The notes beneath the pieces are model-generated. The model did not search any database and was not told where the DNA came from. It saw only the letters and a list, made by a program, of their open reading frames with translations. Shown piece after piece: positions 1 through 9,721 of a stretch of 64,000 nt of DNA. Where the stretch lies: positions 39,461 to 103,460 of the forward strand of contig CAVQCA010000070.1 of NCBI GenBank assembly GCA_963710815.1, written 5' to 3'. Within the stretch, counting starts at the first letter, position 1; every line of letters begins with the position of its first letter. Position numbers and translations under genes: made by a program. This stretch comes from CAVQCA01 sp963710815 (GTDB lineage Bacteria > Pseudomonadota > Gammaproteobacteria > UBA9214).

Positions 1-942
<942 letters not shown>

Positions 943-956
<14 letters not shown>

Positions 957-971
957 AAATGCCGGAGCGGG
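943..971 (+). terminator. Hairpin at the end of uvrA
   Basis: Perfect 11-bp stem (cccgctccggc at 943-953, gccggagcggg at 961-971) with a 7-nt loop that contains the uvrA stop codon. There is no clear T-run after it, so it may be a weak or Rho-assisted terminator or an mRNA-stabilising hairpin. Confidence 0.5.
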
Positions 972-984
972 TGATAAACATCTA

Positions 985-1090
985 CCCAAATCTCTTCAAC
1001 GCAAAGAACCTTTTTAACAAAATTAAACGATTGCGTTCTTTGCGTTCTTTGCGTTCTTTGCGGTGAGTTAATTTCTTTATGGATTGACCA
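985..1090. repeat. MITE-like repeat R1, copy A (degenerate)
   Basis: Contains the R1 family core: three tandem ttctttgcg units followed by gcggtgagttaatttctttatgga, which matches the right end of the copies near 50.7 and 57.5 kb. The left arm is reduced to caacgcaaagaac, so this looks like a decayed or internally rearranged copy between uvrA and the SAM hydrolase gene. Confidence 0.65.
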
Positions 1091-1113
1091 GCCATTCAGC
1101 GCTGGCAGGGAAA

Positions 1114-1836
1114 TCAGGACAATTCGAACGGGGTGCCCGCCGTAATGTCGAGCTGACGGTCCGCCCGGCCCCGGTTGACGGCGATCTCCACCAGCCCGCT
1201 GGAGTTTGCATACCAGAAGGCCGTGCCGGGTGCTGCATCCGTGAAGGTCCGTGACACTGGATAACGCGTGGCCATTGATCCGCAGCATGGCCGCGTCGGC
1301 TGCCGTCATGGCGCGCGGCCCGTGATGGCATTCCCGTAGCGGTCGATATAAACCACCCGCTGCAGTTCATCCGGCCACTCCGGCCGCTCGCTCGCCCGGG
1401 CCGTCACCGGAGCGGCGCCGAAATTTCCGTCGCGCGCCAGGCGCGCCGCCAGCGGCGCAAAGACATCCCGTCCATGGAAGCTGGGGGAGGCATCTGCGGG
1501 CGTCGGCAGATCCCAGCATTCCACGCGGTGCGTCCGGCGCGTCAGCATCGCAAACAGGCCCTCGTCCGGTCCCACATACCAGCGGCTGTCGGCCCTGACC
1601 ACAACGCCCGGGCGGGCGCCGCCCACCCCCGGGTCCACCACGCACAGGAAAACGCTGCCGGGCGGAAATCCGGCCGTATACGCCGGCAGCAGATAGGCCG
1701 CCGCCTGGATGTCGAAGGGCGTCAGATCGGCGAACAGGGAGATCACCGGCACGCCCGGCGCCTGCTGTTGCAGCACGGCCTGCAGCTGGCCCGTGTAGGG
1801 TCCTTCCAGCCCGAAGTCAGTGAATAGAAAAATCAT
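1114..1836 (-). CDS. SAM hydrolase / hydroxide adenosyltransferase (DUF62), frameshifted
   Basis: The family splits S-adenosylmethionine with hydroxide to adenosine and methionine. The N-terminal domain starts at ATG 1836 with MIFLFTDFG and contains the family's VVDPGVGG and HGRDVFAP motifs. The frame stops at 1306 after YGNAITG. The expected C-terminal continuation is read first in the +1-shifted frame (ADAAMLRINGHAL, about 1309-1258) and then in the original frame again (FTDAAPGTAFWYANSSG ... GTPFELS, stop at 1114). Two compensating single-base indels therefore interrupt a protein of otherwise normal length (about 240 aa). Since rplO in the same sequence also has an indel, sequencing errors are plausible; real decay cannot be excluded. 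Confidence 0.85.
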
Positions 1837-2163
1837 GCGCGCCTGAAAATTCTGCAATCCACTCCCCGTCTGCCCCTCATTGTAACAGCGCCTCCGGCAG
1901 CCTGCCGGCAGGTCCGCATCTGCAGTAGGTCTCGACAAGTCGACGCGGGGAGGAGCAGCGCCTTGTCCGCAACCCGGGCATCAGGTGATCGTCTGACCAC
2001 CGATAGCCTCCCTATACTCGAATGGCACTTAGTTAAGGCCCAGGCCCGATAAATAGCCACGGAATCACACGGAAGACACGGAAAGAAGAGTCTGTATTCC
2101 GTGTTTTTCCGTGTGATTCCGTGGCCATAGGGGTGTGATCAGGCTTGACTTAGTGTTATTCCC
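1837..2163. other. Intergenic stretch with palindromic repeat R2
   Basis: No gene is supported here. It contains the long palindrome R2 (2056-2125). The decamer ccctatactc occurs on both sides (about 2022-2031 and 2162-2171), and cttagt sequences sit inside each, so the whole 150-bp segment may be one inserted element. The region lies between the 5' end of the SAM hydrolase gene and the 3' end of the RND permease gene. Confidence 0.6.
2056..2125. repeat. Long palindromic repeat R2
   Basis: Left arm 2056-2083 reads gccacggaatcacacggaag followed by acacggaa. The right arm (2097-2125) is its near-perfect inverse, ending ccgtgtgattccgtggc. The loop is about 13 nt. The sequence style (cacggaa units) resembles widespread intergenic palindromes of environmental proteobacteria. 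Only one copy was seen in this window. Confidence 0.75.
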
Positions 2164-5100
2164 CTATACTCCTCTTCCGTCATCCCTGGGGTGCAGCAGC
2201 CGCAGCACGGCAGGCAGAACGATCAGGACCATGGGCAGTTGGGCGATCAGCCCGGCAATAATGGCGATGGCCAGCGGTTGCTGCATCGCCGCGCCCTGGC
2301 CCAGCCCCAGTGCCAGCGGCAGCAGCGCGAGGATCGCGGCAACGGTGGTCATCGTGATCGCCCGCATCCGGTTGACGCCGGCAGTGATCAGGCGCGGGGT
2401 CGCTGCCAGATCGTCGGGCAAGCCGGCATACTCCGAGTAGTAGAAGATAGCCACTTCCGTGGCGATACCCACGATCATGGTCATGCCCATGATCGAGGTG
2501 ATGTTCAGTTCGGTACGGGTGAGCCACAAACCCATGAAAACCGCCGTCTGCACCAGCATCGTGGTCAGCAGCATGGCCGCCGCGACCCACAGGCTCTCGT
2601 AGAGAAACAGCAGCAGCAGGAATACCAGTGCGATGGCGGCGATGATGACCACCAGCAGGCCGCGGAAGGCGATCCGCTGCTGCTCGTACAGTCCGCCCAG
2701 GCGATAGGTCGCGCCCGCCGGTATCAGGCCCGGGCGCTGCAGCACCGCCTGCACGTCGCGGATGGTGGAGCCCAGGTCGCGGCCACTGATACGCGCCGTC
2801 ACTGCCACCATGCGCTTCAGGTCATCGCGGGTGATCTCGGGTTGCCCGGTCACGGTCCGCAACGACGCCACACGTTTCAGCGGAAACAGGTGGCCATCGG
2901 GTGCCCGCAGCTGTAATTCATTCAGGTCCGGCACCGTGGCCCGCAGGCCCCTGGCGGTCCAGACGCGCACGCCAACCAGTTTCGGACCGCGGGGAATCTG
3001 CGTGGTGACGTTGCCTGTCAGCAGATCGTTCAACCGTCGGGTGATCGCGTCGGGGTCCATGCCCTCCAGGGCGGCCCTGACGCGATCCACCTTGATCTCC
3101 AGGGCGTCGCCTGCCAGGACGATGCCGCTCTTGACCTCCTCGACCCCGGCGACCGTCCTGATGCCTTCGGCAACGGCCCGGGCGGTGGCTTCCAGAGTCC
3201 CGGGATCGTCAGAGTAGATGATGACCTCGATGGGCTGGGGGACGGCGGTGAGATCGCCGATCAGGTCCTCCATGAGTTGGGCGGTCTCGATCTGCAGCCC
3301 CGGCACCGAGTGCTCCACGCGCCGGCGCACGTCGTTCATGACCTCCTCCAGCGGGCGTCTGGGCAATGGCTTGAGGCGGACGAAGAGGTCGCCGGAATTG
3401 GCCTCGGTGAGTCCGCCGCCCAGCTGCAAACCGGTGCGACGGGAGTAGGTCTGCACCTCGGGCGTGGCGCGGAGGATTCCTTCCACTTGCCGCAGCAGAC
3501 GGTCGGTTTCCGTCAGTGACGTGCCGGGATGGGCGTTGTAATCGATGATGAAGCCGCCCTCGTCCATCACCGGCATGAAGCCGGAGGCCAGGTTGTGATA
3601 GGCAAGGTAACCCAGACAAACCATGGGAATGATCACCAGGACTATCAACCCCGGTCGCGCCAGCAGACGGTGCATCAACCGGGTATAGCGCCGGTGCACC
3701 AGCCGCATCAGCCACCCGCCCTCCTCCTGCACGGCGTCCTTCGGTCCAAGCAGATGGGCGGCAAGCACCGGGATTGCCAGCCATGCGATGAGGAAGGAGA
3801 TAATCAGACTGAGGGCCATGGTCAATGACAGGGCCTTGAAGAACGCCCCGGTCACGCCGCTGAGAAACGCAAGGGGTGCGAAGATGATGATGGTGGAGAC
3901 GGAAGAGCCGATCAGCGGCCGGGTGAACTCGGCCGTCGCCCGCATCACCCGATCGCTTTCCGGCCCGCTGCCACTGCGCAACCGGCGGGTGATCTGCTCC
4001 ACCATCACGATGGCGTCGTCGATGATCAGCCCCACGGCGGCGGCCATCCCCCCCAGCGTCATGATATTGAAACTCATGTGCAGCACGTAGAGCAGTAGCA
4101 CCGTGGAGGCCAGCACGGCCGGCACCGCCAGCGTGGCGATGAGCGTCACCTTCCAGTTGCGCAGGAACAGCAACAGCACCACCGCCGAGAGCCCCACGCC
4201 GATCAGCACCGCATCGCGGACGCTGCCGGCCGAGGCGAGGATCAGGTCGCTCTGGTCATACCAGTTGGCCATGTGGATGTCCGACGGCAGACGCTGGCGG
4301 GCCTTTTCAAGTTTAGCCTTGACCTCCCGGGCGATCTGCACGGTATTGCCGCCGGGCTGCTGGTAGACCTGGAAGAGGACGGCGTTGTGTCCGTCGGCGG
4401 TGACGCGGGTGAAGTTGGGGGCGGTGTCCTTGCGCACCGTGGCCACGTCCTCCAGGCGGACCACGCCATTGGCCCCGGAGCGCAGTACGGTCTGGCTGAT
4501 CTGATCCACGCCGGCGAACCGGGTATCGGAGATGACCAGGTAGAGCTTGCCGAAATCTTCCAGGCGCCCCACCGCCGTCAGCACGTTGGCGGCCGAGATC
4601 CCCGTCGCCACGTCGTTGAGGGTCATGCCCAGCGACTGCAGCTTTTCCGGGTTCACCACCACGCGGTACTCCTCGACGGCCCCGCCCTGGACATCGACAT
4701 TGGCGACACCGCTGATCGTCGACAGCAGCGGGCGCAGGTCATAGGTCGCCAGGTCGCGCAGTTCCACCTGCGAGTGCGTGGTGGAGGTGAGGCTGTAGGC
4801 GATGACGGGAAACACCGTCGGGTCCATCCGCTTCACGTCGAAGCCGGTGCCGGCCGGCAGTGAGGGGATCAACCTGGCGATCTGCGATTCCGCCTGGAGC
4901 ATCGCAGCGATCATGTCCTGGCCCCAGTCGAAGTTAACCGAGATGTCGGCGCTGCCGCGGCTGGAGGTGGAACGGAGGCTGCGCACGCCGGGAATGGCCC
5001 GCAACGCCTGTTCGATCGGGTAAGTGACCTCCAGCGCCATGCGCTCGGCGGGCCGGTCTCCCGCATCAACCTCCACCCGGAGGCGCGGGAAACTCACCTC

Positions 5101-5214
5101 GGGGAACAACGCCACCGGCAGTCCCCAGCCGCTGATCAGCCCGCCGATCGACAGGGCGGCCATCAGGAACAGGATGGAACGGACGTGGCGGTGCGCCCAG
5201 GCGTGGAAACTCAC
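2164..5214 (-). CDS. RND efflux transporter permease subunit
   Basis: Inner-membrane proton-driven pump of a tripartite efflux system, 1016 aa, full length for the AcrB/CzcA superfamily. It starts with a single N-terminal membrane segment and the periplasmic porter domain. The TM4 motif GLIIDDAIVMVEQ near residue 400 carries two adjacent Asp residues, the proton-relay pair typical of AcrB-like pumps. Heavy-metal pumps usually show another pattern, so the substrate (drug or metal) is open. The start codon overlaps the stop of the membrane fusion protein gene (ATGA), so it is the third, translationally coupled gene of an outer membrane factor - MFP - RND operon. The dyad at 8034-8047 suggests control by the nearby two-component system. 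Confidence 0.95.
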   Translation of the reverse strand: MSFHAWAHRHVRSILFLMAALSIGGLISGWGLPVALFPEVSFPRLRVEVDAGDRPAERMALEVTYPIEQALRAIPGVRSLRSTSSRGSADISVNFDWGQDMIAAMLQAESQIARLIPSLPAGTGFDVKRMDPTVFPVIAYSLTSTTHSQVELRDLATYDLRPLLSTISGVANVDVQGGAVEEYRVVVNPEKLQSLGMTLNDVATGISAANVLTAVGRLEDFGKLYLVISDTRFAGVDQISQTVLRSGANGVVRLEDVATVRKDTAPNFTRVTADGHNAVLFQVYQQPGGNTVQIAREVKAKLEKARQRLPSDIHMANWYDQSDLILASAGSVRDAVLIGVGLSAVVLLLFLRNWKVTLIATLAVPAVLASTVLLLYVLHMSFNIMTLGGMAAAVGLIIDDAIVMVEQITRRLRSGSGPESDRVMRATAEFTRPLIGSSVSTIIIFAPLAFLSGVTGAFFKALSLTMALSLIISFLIAWLAIPVLAAHLLGPKDAVQEEGGWLMRLVHRRYTRLMHRLLARPGLIVLVIIPMVCLGYLAYHNLASGFMPVMDEGGFIIDYNAHPGTSLTETDRLLRQVEGILRATPEVQTYSRRTGLQLGGGLTEANSGDLFVRLKPLPRRPLEEVMNDVRRRVEHSVPGLQIETAQLMEDLIGDLTAVPQPIEVIIYSDDPGTLEATARAVAEGIRTVAGVEEVKSGIVLAGDALEIKVDRVRAALEGMDPDAITRRLNDLLTGNVTTQIPRGPKLVGVRVWTARGLRATVPDLNELQLRAPDGHLFPLKRVASLRTVTGQPEITRDDLKRMVAVTARISGRDLGSTIRDVQAVLQRPGLIPAGATYRLGGLYEQQRIAFRGLLVVIIAAIALVFLLLLFLYESLWVAAAMLLTTMLVQTAVFMGLWLTRTELNITSIMGMTMIVGIATEVAIFYYSEYAGLPDDLAATPRLITAGVNRMRAITMTTVAAILALLPLALGLGQGAAMQQPLAIAIIAGLIAQLPMVLIVLPAVLRLLHPRDDGRGV

Positions 5215-6321
5215 TGCCCGGCCGCCTCGGTCACGGCCATGCCGTTCTCCAGCTCGTAGTTCCCCACGACCACCACGCGCTGGCCCACCTTGAGATCCTC
5301 GCCATGCACGGCCACGCTCCCGGCGTCCTGGAATCCGAGAACCACCGTGTGCCTGACCGCATGGTCATGCTCGATGGTGTAAAGGGTGTAGCTCCCCATC
5401 CCCGGGCAGCACCGCCTCACGCGGAACCACGAGCGCGTGCTCGACGGCGACGGTCAGTTGTCCGCGCACATACTGATCCAGCAACAGTCCGGCTTCGGGG
5501 GGCAGGGACACGAAGGCGTCAACCAGCCGGGTATCGGGATTCACCCGCCGGGTGACCAGGCGCAGATGCCCGGTTATCGTGCCCGAAAACCCTCCGTCGG
5601 CGGCATCCAGGGAAACCGGTTGGCCAACCTTCAAATCGGCGACATCCTCCGGCTCGATGCCCAGCCTGACCTCAATCCGCTTGTCGGCCGACAGTTCCAC
5701 CAACGGTCCACCGGCCGGCACGATCTGGCCTTCCTGTACGTGCACCCGGCTGACGACGCCGGCCAGGTCCGCGACCAGGTGCTGCGGCGACGCAACCCCC
5801 CGCTCTTTCAGGTTGGCGAGCCTGATCTGCGCCGTCTGAAGGTCCTGCCGTGCCTGGAACAGTTCCTGATTGGTGGCCAGGTGCTGATCGAAACGCTGCT
5901 TTACCTGCTGGAACTGCTTGCTCGCGGCCGTGACACCCTGTTGCGCCTCCTCCCACTGCAGCTGCGTATCCGGGCTGGCTTCCACCTCGACCAGGGCGGC
6001 GCCGGCGGACACCGGCTGTCCCGCTACCGCCGACACATGCACCACCCGGCACTCAAACGGCACCGAGACCACCCGCACCTCGCCGGGCTGCGAGATCACC
6101 GTGCCGTAAGCGGTGAGCGTCTGATGAAGGGTCCCCTGCGTGATCGCCACGGTGCGGACTGAGACCACCGGGTGATCGGCGGCTGCCGGCGGGTTGTCGT
6201 CTTCCTCCGTGGCGGGTACTTGCCGCGACGCCGGCGGCCCTGCCTGTCTCCAGTAGACGCCGGCACTCAAAGCCGCGAGAACTGCAATGATCAACAGGCC
6301 ATAGCCAATCCGGCGTTTCAT
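5211..6321 (-). CDS. RND efflux periplasmic adaptor (membrane fusion protein), frameshifted
   Basis: HlyD/AcrA-type adaptor linking the RND pump to the outer membrane channel. It has an N-terminal membrane anchor (LLIIAVLAALSAGVYW), lipoyl-like halves, a coiled-coil hairpin around residues 120-170 and a beta-barrel. The frame starting at 6321 runs to LVVPREAVLPGDG and then meets a premature stop at 5365. The remaining 55 or so residues (SYTLYTIEHDHAV ... VTEAAGQ) continue in the next frame to 5211. Removing one G from the ggggatgggg run near 5392-5402 restores one protein of about 369 aa. The start overlaps the outer membrane factor stop and the end overlaps the permease start, both as ATGA. 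Either a sequencing error or a recent mutation. Confidence 0.88.
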
Positions 6322-7724
6322 GGGGAGGACTCCCTGGTCGAGGTATGCGTTGCGGGCATGGATAAATCATCGGGCAGGTACTGTCCTGAGGCGATCTCCA
6401 GTGCAATCCGGTTCTGCACCAGTTGCTGCTTCAGCTTGATCAGGTCCAGCCGCTTCTGCGCCAGGGTGCCGATTGCGGTGTAATAGCTGAGGACATCGGC
6501 ATTGCCCCGACCCAGCGCATCGCGGTACGTGTCGACCAGCCGCTCCAGGGCGGGGATGGCAGATTCGGCGGAGGCGATCTGTTCCATCAGCGAGCGGATA
6601 TCGGCCAGACTCATAGCGATCTGTGACCTCGCCTCGAAGAGGCGGTTGAGGTATTCGTCGTAGAGTTTCCGGCGGGTGGCCCGCTCGGTGGCAATGCCGC
6701 CCTGGTTGCGGTCGAAGATCGGCAGGTCGATGCTGACACCCAGGCCCGTGGTATGGACGTTGCTGGTGTCGCTGGCGCGGTTGAAGCCGAGGTTGATCCT
6801 GGGGAACTGGGCCAGTATGGCGGCCCGGAGTGTCTCCTCCTGGCTCTGGTAGCCGCGTCTCAGTGCCAGCAGGTCAAGCCGCCGGTCCTCGACCGCTGCG
6901 GTGAGTTGCCGCTCCGACGGCAGGCGCACCCGTGAGGGCAATGCCATCCCGGGCTCCGGCTGCACGGTGGCATCGGGTGGCAGGCCCAGGGATTCATTCA
7001 ACACCAGCCGCTGGTGACGCAGATCCCGCTGCAGCCCCAGCAGAACGGCATGGGCATCCTGGCTGGCGGTTTCCGCGGCGGCCAGGTCCATCACCGTCTT
7101 CTCATGCTGCTCCACGGCCCGCCGCAGGATTGCCAGATTCTCCGCCAGGGTGTGATCCACCCGTTTCGCCTGGACTACCTGCGCCTGCAGCGCCACCAGG
7201 TCGAACAGCGCCGTCCTGGCGGCCTGCGCCACCTGCCATTCCTGCCAGGCCACCTCCAGATCGACGGAGGCGGCCTGCGCCGCGGCCGCGGCTTGCCTGG
7301 CCCCGCGGCTGATCAGTGCAGTGACATCCCAGTTAAGCCCGATGTTGTAGCCGTTGACGGTGCCCGCGTCCTTGCCGCCGGTGGGGATATCCAGCGCCGC
7401 GGTCAACTGCGGGTTGGGCAGGATGCCGGCCGTCAACAGTTGCGCCGAGGCCAGGGCGCGGCGGTCTCGCTCGGCCCGCAGCGAGGGATTGACCAGCACC
7501 GCCAGTACCGCCGCTTCATCCGGTGACAGGCCGTCGCGGTAATTCAGCTCAAGGGGCTGCAGCAGGGGATGTCGAATGTCCCGCGCCCGGACGCGCAGCA
7601 CCTCGTCGGACGGAACCGCCAGGTCGCGGGCCACCGTCCCGGGGATGAGGGGCGCGGGCCGGTAGGACTGACAACCACCCACCGTGACGATCGCAATCAG
7701 CAGGATGCAGGACCAGGGGCTCAT
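6318..7724 (-). CDS. TolC-like outer membrane efflux lipoprotein
   Basis: Outer membrane factor of the tripartite efflux system. The start ATG at 7724 gives MSPWSCILLIAIVTVGGC, a lipoprotein signal with a lipobox (TVGGC) and the acylated Cys about 18 residues in. The body is rich in long amphipathic helices with the two repeated OEP domains of the TolC/CusC family; total 468 aa. First gene of the three-gene operon, with its stop overlapping the adaptor start. The 590-bp upstream region holds a 20-bp palindrome (7936-7955), a candidate -10 (7995-8000) and the operator-like dyad at 8034-8047. Confidence 0.92.
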   Translation of the reverse strand: MSPWSCILLIAIVTVGGCQSYRPAPLIPGTVARDLAVPSDEVLRVRARDIRHPLLQPLELNYRDGLSPDEAAVLAVLVNPSLRAERDRRALASAQLLTAGILPNPQLTAALDIPTGGKDAGTVNGYNIGLNWDVTALISRGARQAAAAAQAASVDLEVAWQEWQVAQAARTALFDLVALQAQVVQAKRVDHTLAENLAILRRAVEQHEKTVMDLAAAETASQDAHAVLLGLQRDLRHQRLVLNESLGLPPDATVQPEPGMALPSRVRLPSERQLTAAVEDRRLDLLALRRGYQSQEETLRAAILAQFPRINLGFNRASDTSNVHTTGLGVSIDLPIFDRNQGGIATERATRRKLYDEYLNRLFEARSQIAMSLADIRSLMEQIASAESAIPALERLVDTYRDALGRGNADVLSYYTAIGTLAQKRLDLIKLKQQLVQNRIALEIASGQYLPDDLSMPATHTSTRESSP

Positions 7725-7935
7725 CACGTTCTGCGGTATCGTATGACTGTTGATGTTGAAGGAGCGACGGCACATGCCAGCCCGGCGATGCAATAGCAGG
7801 CCATGGATATGCAGCGACCGGGGCGCGAGGAGCGCGGCCGCTGCAATGAAGAGCTCGATAAGGTCGGCAGGATCGCCACCGTATCTGTCAGATGATGATG
7901 CCTCTTGTTCGCCTGTCAGTCCGCATTGATTCGAT

Positions 7936-7955
7936 CTTCAATATGCATATTGAAG
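7936..7955. promoter_or_regulatory. Perfect 20-bp palindrome in the efflux operon leader
   Basis: cttcaatatgcatattgaag is its own reverse complement. It lies between the putative efflux promoter (-10 at 7995-8000 on the minus strand) and the outer membrane factor gene, so it would sit in the 5' leader or just downstream of the transcription start. It could be a binding site for a second, dimeric regulator. No copy was seen elsewhere in the window. Confidence 0.45.
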
Positions 7956-7994
7956 TAGTAATTCTGTACCAGAAACCCGGCGCAATACTTTTAA

Positions 7995-8047
7995 AATATA
8001 GCAAACTGTGCGCATGCCGGTGTGTCCGAATCATTACCAAATGGTAA
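7995..8047 (-). promoter_or_regulatory. Putative response-regulator-activated promoter of the efflux operon
   Basis: Dyad TTACCA-AA-TGGTAA at 8034-8047, read towards the outer membrane factor gene. It is followed 10 nt later by a poor -35 (ACACCG, 8023-8018), then 17 nt and a good -10 (TATATT, 8000-7995). A strong -10 with a poor -35 next to an operator fits activation. The same 14-mer, together with the flanking ccgaatca, recurs at 11619-11632 in front of the response regulator gene. CusR/CopR-type regulators bind dyads of this kind. Confidence 0.6.
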
Positions 8048-8315
8048 CTTGGCTGGCACAAATATTCGGCCAGACATCACAAGATGCACCAGAGAGTGGT
8101 GGACAGTCCCGAAATGCCAGGGAAAGTTGTGCGTCGAACAGGTTGTCATCGCTGAGGAAATTATCGTTGTCATCCGTGGCGAAATTGTGTTTGAAGCGGC
8201 GGTGAAGATAGTCCAGGGCAAGGCTGTCATAGCGTCCGGCCTGAAACTGACAGAGACGCCCTGCTACCCGTGACTTCCTGTTTACCGGCAGCTCGTGATG
8301 ACATCCTCGCTTCGG

Positions 8316-9668
8316 TCATCTCGCGCCGGTAACGGGGTGCAATGCCGACATTCGATTCTCGAACCAGACGACGCCGAGCCCGCGGGTGAAATCGCCATCG
8401 GTCTCATCCGTGGTCACGATGTCGAGATCGCCGTCCCCGTCCAGGTCGGCCAGCACGACGTTGTCGTACTTTCTGTGCAGGCTCCAGGGCGTGATGGGGG
8501 TGACGGTCCACACCGCCTGTTCCGGTGTGGAGCCTGATGGTCTCGTCAGGATGAAAACGCCGTAACCGGGCCCGCTGCCGGTGAAGACGAGGTCGGGGAT
8601 GCCGTCAGCGTCCAGATCGCCGCACGCGATGCCCTTGTAATCATAGTCCCTGTCGGCGCCAGGGTTCTTGCCGGCGATCCTGATCGGATGCTCGGTGAAG
8701 TCACCGGGCCGAACGCCCGAGGCCTCATACCAGTACCCCACGACATCCGCGGGTCGGTTAGCCTTGGCTGCGGCGCCGACAATATCCGTAATCCCGTCGC
8801 CGTTCATATCGCAGAACGCGAACTGCTTGATCTTCGTGCCTAGCTGATGATAGACCCAGGGCGTTGTCATGTCCGTGACACCCGGGTTGCTAAACCAGCC
8901 GAAGCGCTCGTCGTCGGCGACGACAAGGTCTGCGACGCCATCGCGGTCGACGTCGAAGGGCTCGAGGAGATCGGTCTTGGTGATCCGCTCCAGGATACGG
9001 GGCTTGCCGATTATTACCTGCTGCAGGTCAAGGTCGGTTCGCTCGACCGCGGCCTCGGCGTGAGGGAAGTAGAAATGGTTGGAATGCGAACCGGCGAACA
9101 GGTGCGCCAGATGTTCCTTCGGCGCCGTGATCGCCCGCACCTTGAGGAAAAGCCCGCTGTACCAGGGGGTCAGGAACGTGGTTGACCATGCCCCGGGGCG
9201 ATCGGGATGGTTGGGATCGTTCAGCCGGCTGAGGCCTAGGCGCGAGCCCGGCCAGTCCATCGCCAGGAGGATGGCGTCGGGCCTGCCGGTGCCGTCGAGG
9301 TCCGCGAAGGAGACGTCCTCGATGCCGATGAACCCCCAGCCATTGGCGATGTCGACGGCGGGCCAGGGGTTGCGGGCACCGTCCGCACCCGGATTGAGGT
9401 AAAGCCGCGCGATACCGCTTTCCTGGAAGTTGCCGGCGACATCGGGTTTGCCGTCGCCGTTGATATCGGCGACGGCGACCCCGTCGGCGCCGTTGCCGCG
9501 GTTGTCAATAACGTGAAAGACCCAGCCAGCCCGGGCCGCCTCAGGGCTCGTCCGCTCAGGGGTGTTGTCGGTCGGAAAGCCCACCCGCTCGGCCACGGCA
9601 AAGCCAATGACAATAGCACTTAGGACCAAGCATACGGTCAATGCGCTTCTGAACCCTCGATTCAACAT
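8316..9668 (-). CDS. FG-GAP/VCBS repeat secreted protein
   Basis: 450 aa starting at ATG 9668 with a signal peptide or membrane anchor (TVCLVLSAIVIGFAVA). The open frame extends further upstream, but that part is an antiphase shadow of the methyltransferase gene. At least six calcium-binding-loop motifs of the FG-GAP type are visible: ADINGDGKPD, ADLDGTGRPD, DVDRDGVAD, DMNGDGITD, DLDADGIPD and DLDGDGDLD. They are spaced as in a beta-propeller. The protein is probably exported; the function is unknown. It is the last gene of a minus-strand group with the methyltransferase (54 bp gap) and GT25 genes. Confidence 0.85.
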   Translation of the reverse strand: MLNRGFRSALTVCLVLSAIVIGFAVAERVGFPTDNTPERTSPEAARAGWVFHVIDNRGNGADGVAVADINGDGKPDVAGNFQESGIARLYLNPGADGARNPWPAVDIANGWGFIGIEDVSFADLDGTGRPDAILLAMDWPGSRLGLSRLNDPNHPDRPGAWSTTFLTPWYSGLFLKVRAITAPKEHLAHLFAGSHSNHFYFPHAEAAVERTDLDLQQVIIGKPRILERITKTDLLEPFDVDRDGVADLVVADDERFGWFSNPGVTDMTTPWVYHQLGTKIKQFAFCDMNGDGITDIVGAAAKANRPADVVGYWYEASGVRPGDFTEHPIRIAGKNPGADRDYDYKGIACGDLDADGIPDLVFTGSGPGYGVFILTRPSGSTPEQAVWTVTPITPWSLHRKYDNVVLADLDGDGDLDIVTTDETDGDFTRGLGVVWFENRMSALHPVTGAR

Positions 9669-9721
9669 ACAATTATACTCACTCTGATGGCGACGGAATG
9701 GCCGAAAGCCAGCCTGGCAAC

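Larger units (their letters stand above)
7725..8315. other. Regulatory gap upstream of the efflux operon, with coding-like remnants
   Basis: About 590 bp with no intact gene. It holds the efflux promoter and operator (described separately). On the minus strand two stretches look like decayed coding sequence. At about 7796-7865, in frame with the outer membrane factor, a segment encodes LIELFIAAAALL and SLHIHGLL, resembling the end of the methyltransferase at 9722 (SLHVHGLLPHLL). At about 8110-8230 a stretch encodes YDSLALDYLHRRF and NFATDDNDNFLSDDNLFDA with no start and no recognised family. Neither is a supportable gene. Confidence 0.45.

Noticed and set aside
7991..8273. Two short frames over the efflux operator (79 aa minus, 83 aa plus)
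   Set aside because: They cross the operator and promoter, lack ribosome binding sites and show no family.
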